Shown here: piece after piece, positions 1-10,384 of the stretch | Layout: each line of letters starts with the position of its first letter | Position numbering within the stretch: the stretch's first letter is position 1 | DNA from: Polynucleobacter sp. JS-Polo-80-F4 | Lineage (GTDB): Bacteria > Pseudomonadota > Gammaproteobacteria > Burkholderiales > Burkholderiaceae | Assembly: GCF_018881965.1 (NCBI RefSeq) | Contig: NZ_JACVPI010000001.1 | Span: 1,910,279 to 1,974,278 of the forward strand | Reading direction: 5' to 3' | DNA: 64,000 bases | Program-made: the position numbers and the translations under genes | Notes under the pieces: model-generated | Database searches by the model: none | Told to the model about the DNA's origin: nothing | What the model saw: only the letters and a program-made list of their open reading frames with translations

Positions 1-2154
1 TTAAGCCTGTTCGTCTGTAGCCGGAGTTTCTGCAGCACCTGCTAAAGGAGCAATCGTGCCGCCTTCATCAGCCATCGCAGCTTTCAATGAAAGACGCAAG
101 CGACCACGCTCATCAGCAGCTAGCAATTTCACGCGAACCACTTGGCCTTCTGCCAAATAGTCTTTAACTTCTTTTACGCGCTCATTGGAAATCTCAGAGA
201 TATGCAAGAGGCCATCTTTACCAGGAAGAATGTTGACCAAAGCGCCGAATTCGAGCAACTTCACAACAGGGCCTTCGTAGATCTTGCCTACTTCAGCTTC
301 AGCAGTAATGCCTTCGATACGCGCTTTTGCTTCAGCCATGCCTTCAGCACTTGTAGAAGCAATAGTTACAGTGCCGTCATCTTTAATGTCGATGCTGCAA
401 CCCGTTTCTTTGGTCAAGGCTTGAATAGTCGCGCCGCCTTTACCGATGACTTCACGAATCTTGTCTGGATGAATCTTGAAAGAAACCATACGTGGAGCAT
501 GAGCAGACAATTCTGTACGAACTGAACCCATTGCTTCTTGCATCTTGCTCAAAATGTGCAAACGGCCTTCTTTTGCTTGCGCTAAAGCAACTTGCATAAT
601 TTCTTTAGTAATACCTTGAACTTTAATATCCATCTGCAAGGCAGTAATACCGTTCGCTGTACCTGCTACTTTAAAGTCCATATCGCCTAAGTGATCTTCA
701 TCACCCAAGATATCGGTCAACACAGCAAAACGATTGCCGTCAAGAATCAAGCCCATTGCTACACCAGCAACGTGAGCCTTAACAGGAACGCCAGCATCCA
801 TCATTGCTAAACAGCCGCCGCAAACAGAAGCCATTGAAGATGAACCATTGGACTCAGTAATTTCTGAAACAACACGAATGCTGTATGCAAAATCTTCTGC
901 ACTTGGCAAGACTGGAATCAATGCGCGCTTAGCCAAACGACCATGACCAATTTCACGACGCTTTGGGCTACCTACACGGCCAGTTTCACCAGTAGCAAAC
1001 GGAGGCATGTTGTAGTGGAACATGAAACGATCGCGGTATTCACCTTCGAGCGCATCAATGATTTGCTCGTCACGTGCAGTACCTAAGGTAGCCACAACAA
1101 GAGCTTGTGTTTCGCCACGGGTAAATAATGCAGAACCGTGTGTACGCGGCAATACGCCGTTACGAATTTCAATCGGGCGAACAGTACGTGTATCGCGACC
1201 ATCAATACGTGGCTCACCGTTCAAAATCTGGCTACGAACAATCTTCGCTTCAATTTCAAACAAGATGTCATTAACAGCTACAGCGTCAACATCACCTTCT
1301 TCTTGTAACTTAGCAACTACTTCTTTAGTAATCTCTTTGAGCTTGTCTGAACGAGCGCCTTTTTGACGAATCTGATAAGCCTCACGCAATGGCGCTTCAG
1401 CCAAAGCAGTAACCTTAGCGATGAATGGCTCATCTTTAGGTGCAGCAGTCCAATCCCATTCTGGCTTGCCAGCTTCAGAAACCAATTCATTAATTGCATT
1501 GATTGCTGTTTGCATTTGGTCGTGACCATATACAACTGCACCCAACATGATTTCTTCGGATAACTGATTAGCCTCTGACTCAACCATCAATACGGCAGCT
1601 TGTGTACCAGCAACAATCAAATCCATTTCGCTAGTAGCTTGCTCTGTGCGAGTTGGGTTCAATAAATATTGACCATTAGCGTAACCAACACGTGCTGCGC
1701 CAACTGGGCCAGCAAAAGGGATGCCTGAAATAGCCAATGCTGCAGAAGCAGCGATCAAAGCAGGAATATCAGAAGGAACATCTGGGTTGATAGACAACAC
1801 ATGAACAACTACCTGCACTTCGTTCAAGAAGCCTTCTGGAAACAAAGGACGCAATGGACGGTCAATCAAACGGGAGATTAATGTCTCACCTTCTGAAGGA
1901 CGACCTTCGCGGCGGAAGAAGCCACCAGGGATCTTGCCTGCTGCGTAAGTTTTTTCTAAGTAATCAACAGTCAATGGGAAAAAGGATTGGCCTGGCTTTG
2001 CAGACTTAGAAGCAACAACCGTACCCATTACTACTGTGTCATCAACGTTAACGATAACGGCACCACCAGATTGACGAGCGATCTCGCCTGTTTCCATAGT
2101 TACCTGATGATTACCCCATTGAAAACTTTTTACTGCTTTTTTAAACATAGTCAT
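1..2154 (-). CDS. pnp: Polyribonucleotide nucleotidyltransferase (PNPase)
   Basis: Phosphorolytic 3'-5' exoribonuclease, the trimeric exonuclease of the RNA degradosome. Two RNase PH-like domains (about residues 15-145 and 325-480) flank a helical linker. A KH domain follows, with the GKGG loop of [10 protein letters not shown] near residue 571, and then an S1 domain (about 621-690, [11 protein letters not shown]). The TAA stop is the first three bases of the window, so the gene is complete. The frame opens at a GTG at 2178, but I chose the ATG at 2154 (MTMFKK, about 717 aa) because GGAG lies 9 nt upstream (2164-2167); ATG 2148 is a second possibility. It follows rpsO on the same strand, the usual rpsO-pnp order, with a structured leader in between. 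Identification is secure; only the start is uncertain. Confidence 0.97.
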   Translation of the reverse strand: MTMFKKAVKSFQWGNHQVTMETGEIARQSGGAVIVNVDDTVVMGTVVASKSAKPGQSFFPLTVDYLEKTYAAGKIPGGFFRREGRPSEGETLISRLIDRPLRPLFPEGFLNEVQVVVHVLSINPDVPSDIPALIAASAALAISGIPFAGPVGAARVGYANGQYLLNPTRTEQATSEMDLIVAGTQAAVLMVESEANQLSEEIMLGAVVYGHDQMQTAINAINELVSEAGKPEWDWTAAPKDEPFIAKVTALAEAPLREAYQIRQKGARSDKLKEITKEVVAKLQEEGDVDAVAVNDILFEIEAKIVRSQILNGEPRIDGRDTRTVRPIEIRNGVLPRTHGSALFTRGETQALVVATLGTARDEQIIDALEGEYRDRFMFHYNMPPFATGETGRVGSPKRREIGHGRLAKRALIPVLPSAEDFAYSIRVVSEITESNGSSSMASVCGGCLAMMDAGVPVKAHVAGVAMGLILDGNRFAVLTDILGDEDHLGDMDFKVAGTANGITALQMDIKVQGITKEIMQVALAQAKEGRLHILSKMQEAMGSVRTELSAHAPRMVSFKIHPDKIREVIGKGGATIQALTKETGCSIDIKDDGTVTIASTSAEGMAEAKARIEGITAEAEVGKIYEGPVVKLLEFGALVNILPGKDGLLHISEISNERVKEVKDYLAEGQVVRVKLLAADERGRLRLSLKAAMADEGGTIAPLAGAAETPATDEQA

Positions 2155-2202
2155 TCTGATCTTCTCCAAATTGTTCACGCAAAGCTCACATGAAAATTGC
2201 GC

Positions 2203-2406
2203 TTGTCGTGGGATAAAGCAGTGTCACGACAACACTGGAGCGTTTTAAGATCACAAGGGATGCCATTCCAGGGAGACTCTGAATCAACCTTCAGAAGCTC
2301 ATTGGAATGACACAATCCCCTACACAAATAATCTTGAAGCGCCCAAAAAACATGCCATCTGCTTAAGACTGATTCCGTGAAGAAACAACCCTAAGAAAGA
2401 TGGCAT
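2203..2406 (-). promoter_or_regulatory. Structured rpsO-pnp intergenic region / pnp leader
   Basis: The 268 bases between rpsO and pnp hold no gene but several inverted repeats. TTGTCGTG (2203-2210) pairs perfectly with CACGACAA (2225-2232). A long composite hairpin spans 2240-2342: GCGTTTTAAGAT pairs with ATCTTGAAGCGC at its base, CATTCCA with TGGAATG in the middle, and TCTGAA with TTCAGA at the tip. ATGCCATCT (2352-2360) can pair with AGATGGCAT (2398-2406) just after rpsO. In E. coli the pnp leader contains an RNase III-cleaved stem-loop through which PNPase controls its own synthesis. A similar role here is inference from position and structure. Confidence 0.6.
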
Positions 2407-2422
2407 TGCATACCAATAAGAA

Positions 2423-2692
2423 TTACTTACGGAGACCTAATTTCTCAATCAATGCGCGATAGCGATCCAAATCTTTGCCTTTGAGGTAATCCAATAAGCG
2501 ACGGCGACGTGAAACCATCTTCAACAAACCGCGACGGCTGTGATGGTCTTTAGCGTTAGCCTTGAAATGGGGGGTTAATTCATTGATGCGGGCTGTAAGC
2601 AATGAAACTTGAACTTCAGGGCTACCCGTATCGTTTGCGCTGCGCGCGTTTTCTTTGACGATTTCCGCCGTTTTAATATCAGCAACTGCCAT
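2423..2692 (-). CDS. rpsO: 30S ribosomal protein S15
   Basis: Primary 16S rRNA-binding protein of the 30S platform, 89 aa, the normal family length. The conserved core is visible ([16 protein letters not shown] near residue 21, then [21 protein letters not shown] around residues 49-69). The start ATG at 2692 is preceded by AAGGAGT at a good distance. It stands upstream of pnp on the same strand, as in most proteobacteria, and has its own promoter upstream. In E. coli, S15 represses its own translation; nothing here tests that directly. Confidence 0.98.
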   Translation of the reverse strand: MAVADIKTAEIVKENARSANDTGSPEVQVSLLTARINELTPHFKANAKDHHSRRGLLKMVSRRRRLLDYLKGKDLDRYRALIEKLGLRK

Positions 2693-2794
2693 TTTTAATA
2701 CTCCTTACTTGCGAACACTTGAGCTTTCACCCAATCCGTGTCGTGCGTGATTAACAAAATAAAACAAAAAAGCTTTACAAATCAAAGCCATCGA

Positions 2795-2803
2795 ATTGTA
2801 GCA
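2795..2803 (-). promoter_or_regulatory. Probable rpsO promoter (-10, extended)
   Basis: On the minus strand TGC-TACAAT forms an extended -10 element about 100 bases upstream of the rpsO start. I see no convincing -35, which is acceptable for extended -10 promoters. A T-rich leader lies between it and the gene. Confidence 0.45.
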
Positions 2804-2876
2804 GAGCCAGCACCCATTTACATAACCGCATGCTTAAATAGACATCCTGTATCATCAAATTCTGACATATATTTAC

Positions 2877-2882
2877 TATAAT
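2877..2882 (+). promoter_or_regulatory. Probable -10 element for the SYLF-domain gene
   Basis: A perfect TATAAT lies 27 bases upstream of the ATG at 2910, in the AT-rich gap divergent from rpsO. No clear -35 hexamer is seen at 16-18 bases. Confidence 0.4.
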
Positions 2883-2909
2883 CCCTTTAAAAACAAAGAC
2901 TTACATATT

Positions 2910-3503
2910 ATGCGCCTAATTTATCGCCCCATCATCTCCATTCTTTGCATTGGATTTGGCCTATTTCAACCAGCTTATGCCCAGTTTGGCTCCTTTTTTG
3001 GCCCAGATAAAACCGTTGCCGAGCAACGTCAGGATGTTTTAGCCAAGAATCAAGCCACTTTGAAACGACTTTACGAAGTTCAACCCAAGGCCAAGGAGCT
3101 AATTGAAAAATCCGTTGGCTATGCGACCTTTAGTAATTTTGGTATGAAAATTCTGATCGCAGGCGGTGGCACTGGTAGCGGCGTAGTTATAGGAAAAGAC
3201 AAAAAGCCGGTTTACATGAATATGGCTGAAGTACAGGCTGGATTGGGACTAGGGATTAAGTCCTTCCAAAACATCTTCGTTTTTCAAACTGAAGCAGCTA
3301 TGAACGACTTCATTAATTCAGGCTGGACTTTTGGCGGACAAGTGACAGCTGCAGCCAAATATGACAAAGATGGCGGCGCATTACAAGATGCGACTGTGGT
3401 CTCCCCAGGCGTGTTGATGTATCAACTGACCGACTCCGGCCTTGCCGCTGAAATCACTGGCAAGGGCACGAAGTACTATAAGAATGCTGATTTAAATAAG
3501 TAA
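2910..3503 (+). CDS. Secreted SYLF (Ysc84/DUF500-type) domain protein
   Basis: A 197-aa exported protein. Residues 1-24 form a signal peptide (basic start, hydrophobic ILCIGFGLF, AYA before the cut). The rest matches the lipid-binding SYLF/Ysc84 family: an N-terminal helix (QRQDVLAKNQATLKRLYE), then GYATFSNFGMKILIAGGGTG and a glycine-rich beta-rich half ending PGVLMYQLTDSGLAAEIT. Bacterial members are poorly characterised; a periplasmic or envelope lipid-binding role is inference. It is a single-gene unit, divergent from rpsO and convergent with leuA. The Shine-Dalgarno sequence is weak. Confidence 0.8.
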   Translation: MRLIYRPIISILCIGFGLFQPAYAQFGSFFGPDKTVAEQRQDVLAKNQATLKRLYEVQPKAKELIEKSVGYATFSNFGMKILIAGGGTGSGVVIGKDKKPVYMNMAEVQAGLGLGIKSFQNIFVFQTEAAMNDFINSGWTFGGQVTAAAKYDKDGGALQDATVVSPGVLMYQLTDSGLAAEITGKGTKYYKNADLNK

Positions 3504-3510
3504 AAATCTT

Positions 3511-3542
3511 GCAGATGACCCAATAATCAAGGGGTCATCTGC
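3511..3542 (-). terminator. leuA terminator hairpin
   Basis: A perfect 11-bp stem (GCAGATGACCC at 3511-3521 with GGGTCATCTGC at 3532-3542) with a 10-base loop. On the minus strand it is followed by a T-rich stretch (AAGATTTTTAC), so it should end leuA transcription. The leuA stop codon (3527-3529) lies inside the loop and the first arm is still coding. On the plus strand there is no T tract, so it is a poor terminator for the convergent gene. Confidence 0.75.
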
Positions 3543-5074
3543 GCATTGAGCTTAGCTTGGCTCGGATCATGCAATTTATTCAAAGCCGATAAATACGCTT
3601 TTGCAGATGCAGCAATAATGTCGGGATCGGTACCTACCCCATTCACAATTCGCCCACCTTTTGCCAGGCGCACAGTAACCTCTCCCTGTGATTGCGTTCC
3701 CGATGTGATCGCATTCACTGAATAGAGCAACTGCTCAGCGCCACTCTTTGCTATTTCCTCGATTGCATTCAAGCTCGCATCTACCGGGCCATTGCCCTCC
3801 GCCTCAGAGCTAATTTCTTTATCTCCCATGCGGAATGTCACACGGGATTTAGGGCGCTCACCAGTTTCTGAATGCTGACTTAATGAAATAAATTTGTAGT
3901 GCTCGCCCTCTTCTGCTGCTGCTGAGTCAGACATGATGGCAATAATATCTTCATCAAAAATTTCAGACTTTTGATCTGCTAATGTTTTAAATCGAGTGAA
4001 CGCTTCATTCAAATCCGCCTCAGCTTCAACAGTAATACCCAACTCCTGCAAGCGCTGTTTAAAGGCATTGCGACCAGATAATTTACCCAAAACAATCTTA
4101 TTGGCAGACCAGCCTACGTCTTCTGCACGCATGATTTCATAGGTATCGCGATTCTTCAAAATACCGTCTTGGTGAATACCAGAAGTATGGGCAAATGCAT
4201 TGGCGCCAACAACAGCCTTGTTAGGCTGCACGACAAAGCCAGTGATCTGAGAAACCAATTTAGAAGCAGGAACTATTTGAGTTGCATCAATACCGCAAAC
4301 CATATCGAAATAGTCTTTGCGTGTACGCAATGCCATCACAATCTCTTCTAATGCAGTATTGCCTGCGCGCTCACCTAAGCCATTAATCGTGCACTCAATT
4401 TGACGAGCTCCGCCAATCTTTACGCCAGCCAAAGAATTGGCAACAGCCATACCTAAGTCGTTATGACAATGCACTGACCAAACCGCTTTGTCAGAGTTAG
4501 GTACACGGGTACGCAAGGTTTTGATGAACTCACCATATAACTCGGGGGTTGCATAACCTACTGTATCTGGGATGTTAATCGTAGAGGCGCCTTCATTAAT
4601 GACGGCCTCAACTACCCTGCACAAGAAATCCATTTCTGAGCGATAACCATCTTCTGCTGAAAACTCAATATCCGAGGCCAAGTTACGCGCGAAACGAATT
4701 GAGCGCTTAGCCTGCTCCAATACCTCTTCTGGTGACATACGTAACTTCACAGCCATGTGCAATGGGCTGGTAGCTAAGAATGCATGAATGCGTTTGGCAT
4801 TAGCCGCTTGCAAGGCATCTGCAGCGCGTGTGATGTCTTTGTCATTCGCCCTGGCCAATGAACATACGATTGAATCCTTGACTGCGGCGGCAACTGCAGA
4901 GATAGCCTGAAAGTCTCCCTCAGAGCTAGCAGCAAAACCTGCTTCAATCACATCCACTTTAAGGCGCTCTAATTGACGAGCAATACGAACCTTCTCGTCT
5001 TTAGTCATCGATGCGCCAGGGGATTGCTCGCCATCACGTAAGGTGGTGTCAAAAATGATTACTTTGTCGCTCAT
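3527..5074 (-). CDS. leuA: 2-isopropylmalate synthase
   Basis: First committed enzyme of leucine synthesis: condenses acetyl-CoA with 2-oxoisovalerate. About 515 aa, the long bacterial form. The catalytic TIM barrel opens with [15 protein letters not shown], holds the metal-binding [13 protein letters not shown] and a GERAGN loop, and is followed by the C-terminal LeuA dimer domain (from about residue 365) that binds leucine as feedback inhibitor. The ATG at 5074 is preferred over the GTG at 5077 because GGAG lies 7 nt upstream (5082-5085). It is the last gene of the ilvB-ilvH-ilvC-psd-pssA-leuA series and is separated from pssA by a leader peptide and attenuator. Confidence 0.97.
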   Translation of the reverse strand: MSDKVIIFDTTLRDGEQSPGASMTKDEKVRIARQLERLKVDVIEAGFAASSEGDFQAISAVAAAVKDSIVCSLARANDKDITRAADALQAANAKRIHAFLATSPLHMAVKLRMSPEEVLEQAKRSIRFARNLASDIEFSAEDGYRSEMDFLCRVVEAVINEGASTINIPDTVGYATPELYGEFIKTLRTRVPNSDKAVWSVHCHNDLGMAVANSLAGVKIGGARQIECTINGLGERAGNTALEEIVMALRTRKDYFDMVCGIDATQIVPASKLVSQITGFVVQPNKAVVGANAFAHTSGIHQDGILKNRDTYEIMRAEDVGWSANKIVLGKLSGRNAFKQRLQELGITVEAEADLNEAFTRFKTLADQKSEIFDEDIIAIMSDSAAAEEGEHYKFISLSQHSETGERPKSRVTFRMGDKEISSEAEGNGPVDASLNAIEEIAKSGAEQLLYSVNAITSGTQSQGEVTVRLAKGGRIVNGVGTDPDIIAASAKAYLSALNKLHDPSQAKLNAQMTP

Positions 5075-5138
5075 CACTACTCTCCGGTTTTAAATACTTC
5101 TGAACTGATTAAGTTTATTCAATTTAATAAAACAAAAA

Positions 5139-5157
5139 CCCCAGCAATTAGCTGGGG
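5139..5157 (-). terminator. leuA attenuator terminator with competing antiterminator
   Basis: CCCCAGC (5139-5145) and GCTGGGG (5151-5157) form a perfect 7-bp stem with a 5-base loop. On the minus strand it is followed by TTTTTG, an intrinsic terminator placed between the leucine-rich leader peptide and leuA. A competing pairing is visible: ATTAGC (minus strand 5176-5171) can pair with GCTAAT (5152-5147), which uses the arm and loop of the terminator. Mutually exclusive folds of this kind are the hallmark of translation-coupled attenuation. Confidence 0.8.
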
Positions 5158-5198
5158 CTGGTATGTGTTGGCTAATGAATTTTCTTTATCTCATTAAC

Positions 5199-5276
5199 TC
5201 AGGCCTTACCCGCCCCAAGCTTTAGGCTTAGTGCTAGCAGAAGGAGGCTGGCTAAAGGTGAAAAGTTCATCAACAT
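5199..5276 (-). CDS. leuL: leuA leader peptide (attenuation)
   Basis: A 25-codon frame from ATG 5276 to TGA 5199. Nine of its 25 residues are leucine, including four in a row (ASLLLLALSL), coded by TTG, TTA, CTC, CTT, CTG and CTA. It lies between pssA and leuA and is followed by a mutually exclusive antiterminator/terminator pair. In known leu leaders, ribosomes stall at leucine codons when charged tRNA-Leu is scarce, and this favours the antiterminator. No strong Shine-Dalgarno is visible; ATG 5270 is an alternative start. The symbol is given by analogy with enteric leuL. The peptide is too short for usual gene finders. Confidence 0.75.
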   Translation of the reverse strand: MLMNFSPLASLLLLALSLKLGAGKA

Positions 5277-5288
5277 GGATTAAATATA

Positions 5289-5303
5289 CCCCAAAAATTG
5301 GGG
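5289..5303 (-). terminator. Short hairpin just after pssA
   Basis: CCCCAA (5289-5294) pairs with TTGGGG (5298-5303), a 6-bp stem directly after the pssA stop. On the minus strand the following bases are TATATTTA, a poor U tract. It may be a weak terminator or a 3'-end stabiliser of the pssA message. Confidence 0.35.
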
Positions 5304-5304
5304 A

Positions 5305-6168
5305 TTAGCTAAAACGCTTGCCACTGAGTCTTTCCCAGGCCCAAATGACATAGCCAGAGATTGAATACACGACGAATAAACCGAATAAGGTTAAAGGCGG
5401 GTTGGACGAGATCAAAACAAAAGTCAGAATCATTAAGACCATCACGCCAAATGGAACGCGGTAGCGGACATCCAAGGCTTTACCACTATAAAAACGGGCA
5501 TTTGAGACCATCGTTAGGCCCGCATAAACTGCAATAAAGAAGGTGATCCAAGGGATGGCGGTATCGCGCACTGGAATCTTGTTGTCGTCAGCCAGCCAGA
5601 TAAATCCGGCCATCAAAGCGCCTGCAGCCGGGCTAGGTAGACCTTGAAAAAACTTCTTATCAACAACGCTAGTATTCACGTTAAAACGGGCCAAACGTAA
5701 AGCTGCGCCAGCACAATAAGTAAATGCCGCTAACCAGCCCCATTTACCCAAATCCTTCAGGGCCCATTCATATGCAACTAAAGCAGGCGCAACGCCAAAG
5801 GAAACCATGTCAGCCAATGAGTCATATTGCTCTCCAAAAGCACTCTGAGTATTGGTCATGCGCGCTACTCGACCATCCATTCCATCAAGTACTAGTGAAG
5901 CAAAAATAGCAATCGCGGCAATTTCAAACTGGTGATTCATCGCATTAACGATGGCAAAGAAACCACAGAATAAAGCTGCGGTTGTAAATGCATTAGGCAA
6001 AAGGTAAATACCTTTGCTACGTAAGCGGGGCTTTTGCGGATGCAAATCCTCTACTTCGTAATCAATACCATCGCCCAACTCCTCTGCCCATTGCCGCTCA
6101 GTCGATGAGGTATGACGAGAAGAGAGGCGGCTACGATCAATACGACCACGACGGCGAAATGTACTCAA
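5305..6168 (-). CDS. pssA: CDP-diacylglycerol-serine O-phosphatidyltransferase
   Basis: Inner-membrane enzyme that makes phosphatidylserine from CDP-diacylglycerol and serine; 287 aa with several hydrophobic helices. The CDP-alcohol phosphotransferase motif is complete (DGMDGRVAR, then GEQYDSLAD). A charged N-terminal tail of about 60 residues precedes the first membrane segment (IYLLPNAFTTAALFCGFFAI). The start appears to be TTG at 6168, 25 bases after the psd stop, with GGGA upstream; the next Met is inside the membrane domain, so a TTG start is the sensible choice. Its product is the substrate of the enzyme encoded just upstream (psd). Confidence 0.93.
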   Translation of the reverse strand: MSTFRRRGRIDRSRLSSRHTSSTERQWAEELGDGIDYEVEDLHPQKPRLRSKGIYLLPNAFTTAALFCGFFAIVNAMNHQFEIAAIAIFASLVLDGMDGRVARMTNTQSAFGEQYDSLADMVSFGVAPALVAYEWALKDLGKWGWLAAFTYCAGAALRLARFNVNTSVVDKKFFQGLPSPAAGALMAGFIWLADDNKIPVRDTAIPWITFFIAVYAGLTMVSNARFYSGKALDVRYRVPFGVMVLMILTFVLISSNPPLTLFGLFVVYSISGYVIWAWERLSGKRFS

Positions 6169-6193
6169 AGCGTATCCCGGTTAAAGATTCGAA

Positions 6194-6841
6194 TCAATCC
6201 AAGCCAGGCAAACGTGCCAAAGCCGTATTTGTTGCAAATACTTTATCACCAACAGAAACCAAAGGCTCTGCGGCTAAAGGTAAATACACATCTACGCGCG
6301 ATCCAAAGCGAATAAAGCCATAGCGCTCACCAGCTTTAAGTCGATCACCAACATGGATATAGCAAAGAATTCGGCGCGCAATCAGGCCAGCGACCTGAAC
6401 CAATGTAATTGTCTGGCCATTAGCATCAATGACTACGGCATTACGTTCGTTTTCAGTTGATGCCTTATCCAAATCTGCGTTTACAAATTTTCCAGGGAAG
6501 TATTGAATTTCCTTCACCAAACCATTTACCGCACTACGATTAGAGTGGACATTAAATACATTCATGAATACGCTAATCTTCAGCGCCTCACGACCCGCAT
6601 AGGGATCATTGGTTTTTTCAACAACAACAATACGACCATCAGCCGGGGATAAAACCAGATCGCGGCCCATAGCAGGAATACGCTGCGGGTCACGGAAGAA
6701 CTGCAGAACAAAGATAAAAATGATCCAAAGTGGCCATGACCACGCTATGCCACCCAAATAGTGAACCAGCAAAGTCAAGGCCCCCACTAACGCCAAATAC
6801 GGCCAGCCTTCTTTCGCAATAATGGGGTGTGGATACATCAT
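6194..6841 (-). CDS. psd: Phosphatidylserine decarboxylase (short form)
   Basis: Converts phosphatidylserine to phosphatidylethanolamine. 215 aa, the short PSD form common in betaproteobacteria. An N-terminal membrane hairpin (about residues 13-48) is followed by the decarboxylase domain ([28 protein letters not shown]). Self-cleavage is expected between Gly180 and Ser181 of [10 protein letters not shown]; the serine becomes the pyruvoyl group. It precedes pssA with a 25-base gap, so the two steps of one pathway are co-transcribed. Two adjacent ATG codons begin the frame; either could be used. Confidence 0.94.
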   Translation of the reverse strand: MMYPHPIIAKEGWPYLALVGALTLLVHYLGGIAWSWPLWIIFIFVLQFFRDPQRIPAMGRDLVLSPADGRIVVVEKTNDPYAGREALKISVFMNVFNVHSNRSAVNGLVKEIQYFPGKFVNADLDKASTENERNAVVIDANGQTITLVQVAGLIARRILCYIHVGDRLKAGERYGFIRFGSRVDVYLPLAAEPLVSVGDKVFATNTALARLPGLD

Positions 6842-6901
6842 CTTTGTTCTGAGCCTTTAAATGAACTTCTATTAATTTGATGCTTGCTTCTACGTAATTA
6901 C

Positions 6902-7960
<1,059 letters not shown>

Positions 7961-7969
7961 TTAATAAAA

Positions 7970-8461
7970 TTAAACCTTGAGGATGCGCTCGCCACGACCA
8001 ATTCCAGAACCACCCGAACGGACAGTTTCCAGAATCGATGCGCGATCGATCGAATCAATAAAGGCATCCAACTTGGCACCATCACCTGTTAACTCGATGG
8101 TGTAACTCTTATCAGTCACATCAATGATGCGACCGCGGAAGATATCGGTGGTACGTTTGAGCTCTTCGCGCTCTTTACCTACAGCACGGACCTTAATCAT
8201 CATGAGCTCACGCTCAATGTGAGGTCCCTCACTTAAATCAAATACCTTCACTACCTCAACCAAACGGTTTAAGTGCTTAGTAATTTGCTCAATGACGTCA
8301 TCGGAACCAAACGTCACGATAGTCATACGAGATAAAGATGGATCTTCAGTCGGCGCAACACTCAAAGTATCAATGTTGTAACCGCGTGCAGAAAATAAAC
8401 CTACAACACGCGATAAGGCGCCCGGCTCGTTCTCAATGAGTACAGAAATAATATGTCGCAT
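7970..8461 (-). CDS. ilvH: Acetolactate synthase small (regulatory) subunit
   Basis: Regulatory subunit of acetohydroxyacid synthase, 163 aa. The N-terminal ACT domain (residues 1-75: ISVLIENEPGALSRVVGLFSARGYNIDTL) binds valine and gives feedback control; the C-terminal half stabilises the catalytic subunit. Its start overlaps the ilvB stop by one base (TAATG), which indicates translational coupling and a fixed subunit ratio. It may equally be named ilvN. Confidence 0.97.
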   Translation of the reverse strand: MRHIISVLIENEPGALSRVVGLFSARGYNIDTLSVAPTEDPSLSRMTIVTFGSDDVIEQITKHLNRLVEVVKVFDLSEGPHIERELMMIKVRAVGKEREELKRTTDIFRGRIIDVTDKSYTIELTGDGAKLDAFIDSIDRASILETVRSGGSGIGRGERILKV

Positions 8462-10248
8462 TAGAGATCCTCGCTACCCAAAAGCATTTCAGTAATACCC
8501 TTACCCGCTTGAACCATAGGCCAAACGTTTTCTTCTGGGTCAGTCTGGAAATCCATAAACACTGTGCGATCTTTTAGGCGAATTGCTTCTTTAAGCGCGC
8601 CCTCAACATCCGACTTCTTCTCGATGCGCATGCCGACGTGCCCAAAGGCCTCTGCCAATTTCACAAAGTCAGGCAAAGAATCCATATAAGAGCTGGAGTA
8701 ACGCTTGTTATAGGTAAGTTCTTGCCATTGGCGGACCATACCTAAATAGCGGTTGTTTAAGGAAACAATTTTTACTGGGGTGTTGTATTGCTTACAGGTA
8801 GAAAGTTCCTGAATACACATCTGAATGGAGCCTTCGCCAGTAATAGCAAATACATCCTTGTCTGGGAAGGCCTTCTTGATGCCCATGGCATAAGGCAAGC
8901 CTACGCCCATAGTGCCAAGACCACCAGAGTTAATCCAACGACGGGGCTTATCAAACTTGTAGAACTGAGCGGCCCACATTTGATGTTGACCTACGTCAGA
9001 CGTGATGAATGCATCACCGCCAGTGAGTTCCCACAATTTTTGCACTACATACTGTGGCTTCACAATTTGAGAAGCTTCGTCGTACTTCAAGCAATCTTTT
9101 TTACGCCACTCGTTAATTTGATCCCACCAAGCGGCAACTTTATCGCCATTCTTACGTGGACCAGCAGCCTTCAATTGCGCAGTCATCTCAACCAATACCT
9201 CTTTGAGATTACCAACAATAGGAACATCTACCTTTACACGCTTAGAAATTACAGAAGGATCAATATCAATGTGGATGATCTTGCGCGGATGACTTGCGAA
9301 GTGGGATGTGTTACCAATCACGCGGTCGTCAAAACGAGCGCCAATCGCAATCAATACATCACTGTGCTGCATCGCCATATTGGCTTCGTATGTTCCGTGC
9401 ATACCGAGCATGCCTAAGAACTGTGGACTAGTTCCAGGGAACCCGCCTAAGCCCATGAGGGTGTTAGTTACTGGATAACCCAATAAGTCAGCGAACTCTT
9501 TTAATTCAGGAGCCGCATCAGAGAGGATCACACCACCGCCGGTATAGATGTATGGACGCTCGGCCTCTTGCAGCAAAGCTACCGCTTTACGAATCTGGCC
9601 GCTGTGACCCTTTACAACAGGGTTATAAGAACGCATTTCCAAGGTTTCCGGATATACAAATGGGCCCTTAGCTGCTGATACATCCTTAGGGATATCGATC
9701 AACACAGGACCTGGTCGGCCCGTCTGCGCAATATGGAAAGCTTTCTTCAAAACCAAAGGAAGATCTTTCACATCTTTGACGAGGAAATTGTGCTTTACCA
9801 CTGGACGAGTGATACCAACCGTATCAGCCTCTTGGAAAGCATCTTCACCAATGGCATATGTTGGTACGTTACCGCTGATGATCACCAATGGAATGGAATC
9901 GGTATATGCAGTTGCAATACCAGTAACCGCATTGGTAACACCGGGGCCAGAGGTGACTAATGCAACGCCAACCTTACCGGTTGCGCGAGCATAGCCATCG
10001 GCAGCGTGAACAGCTGCTTGCTCATGGCGAACCAAGATATGTTCAAACTTATCTTGCTTAAAAATTTCATCATAGATAAAGAGAACGGATCCACCTGGGT
10101 AACCCCAGACAAATTCAACGCCCTCTTTGTGCAATGCATGCACGAGCATTTCAGCGCCAATCATTTCTGGAGGTGCTGCATCATTGTTTGTATTTATTGA
10201 GTCTTTGTTAGCTTTAGAAGCTAAGAATTCGGCGCTGCTTGTATTCAT
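8461..10248 (-). CDS. ilvB: Acetolactate synthase large (catalytic) subunit
   Basis: TPP-dependent acetohydroxyacid synthase, the first common step of branched-chain amino acid synthesis. 595 aa with the three usual domains: N-terminal TPP-binding (from about residue 30, catalytic Glu76 in RHEQAAVHAADGYARATG), central FAD-type domain, and C-terminal TPP domain with GEGSIQM...LNN as the metal-binding motif. The first 28 residues are a polar extension. AAGGACG lies before ATG 10248. It heads the ilv-psd-pss-leu series, with a recognisable promoter just upstream. Confidence 0.97.
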   Translation of the reverse strand: MNTSSAEFLASKANKDSINTNNDAAPPEMIGAEMLVHALHKEGVEFVWGYPGGSVLFIYDEIFKQDKFEHILVRHEQAAVHAADGYARATGKVGVALVTSGPGVTNAVTGIATAYTDSIPLVIISGNVPTYAIGEDAFQEADTVGITRPVVKHNFLVKDVKDLPLVLKKAFHIAQTGRPGPVLIDIPKDVSAAKGPFVYPETLEMRSYNPVVKGHSGQIRKAVALLQEAERPYIYTGGGVILSDAAPELKEFADLLGYPVTNTLMGLGGFPGTSPQFLGMLGMHGTYEANMAMQHSDVLIAIGARFDDRVIGNTSHFASHPRKIIHIDIDPSVISKRVKVDVPIVGNLKEVLVEMTAQLKAAGPRKNGDKVAAWWDQINEWRKKDCLKYDEASQIVKPQYVVQKLWELTGGDAFITSDVGQHQMWAAQFYKFDKPRRWINSGGLGTMGVGLPYAMGIKKAFPDKDVFAITGEGSIQMCIQELSTCKQYNTPVKIVSLNNRYLGMVRQWQELTYNKRYSSSYMDSLPDFVKLAEAFGHVGMRIEKKSDVEGALKEAIRLKDRTVFMDFQTDPEENVWPMVQAGKGITEMLLGSEDL

Positions 10249-10264
10249 TTTCTTTCGTCCTTTG

Positions 10265-10284
10265 CAATTTTCGGCAAAAAATTG
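10265..10284 (-). promoter_or_regulatory. Hairpin next to the ilvB ribosome binding site
   Basis: CAATTTT (10265-10271) and AAAATTG (10278-10284) form a perfect 7-bp stem with a 6-base loop, directly upstream of the Shine-Dalgarno of ilvB on the minus strand. It could influence ribosome access, but no leader peptide is seen in this region. Confidence 0.35.
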
Positions 10285-10384
10285 ATTGGTCTGTTCTATC
10301 TCCTGCTTATGGCCTGAGTTCGAACGGCGCTGCTACCGGAAAAAACCACTTCTTGAATGAGATTCTAGGTAGTAAGCCCTATAT

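Noticed and set aside
8461..8580. Search for an amino-acid leader peptide before ilvB like that before leuA
   Set aside because: The region 10249-10441 has a promoter and a small hairpin but no short frame rich in Leu, Val or Ile; only leuA has an attenuator here.
8788..9417. 209-codon open frame on the plus strand opposite ilvB
   Set aside because: It lies wholly antisense to a well-conserved enzyme gene, has no ribosome binding site and codes for no recognisable domain.
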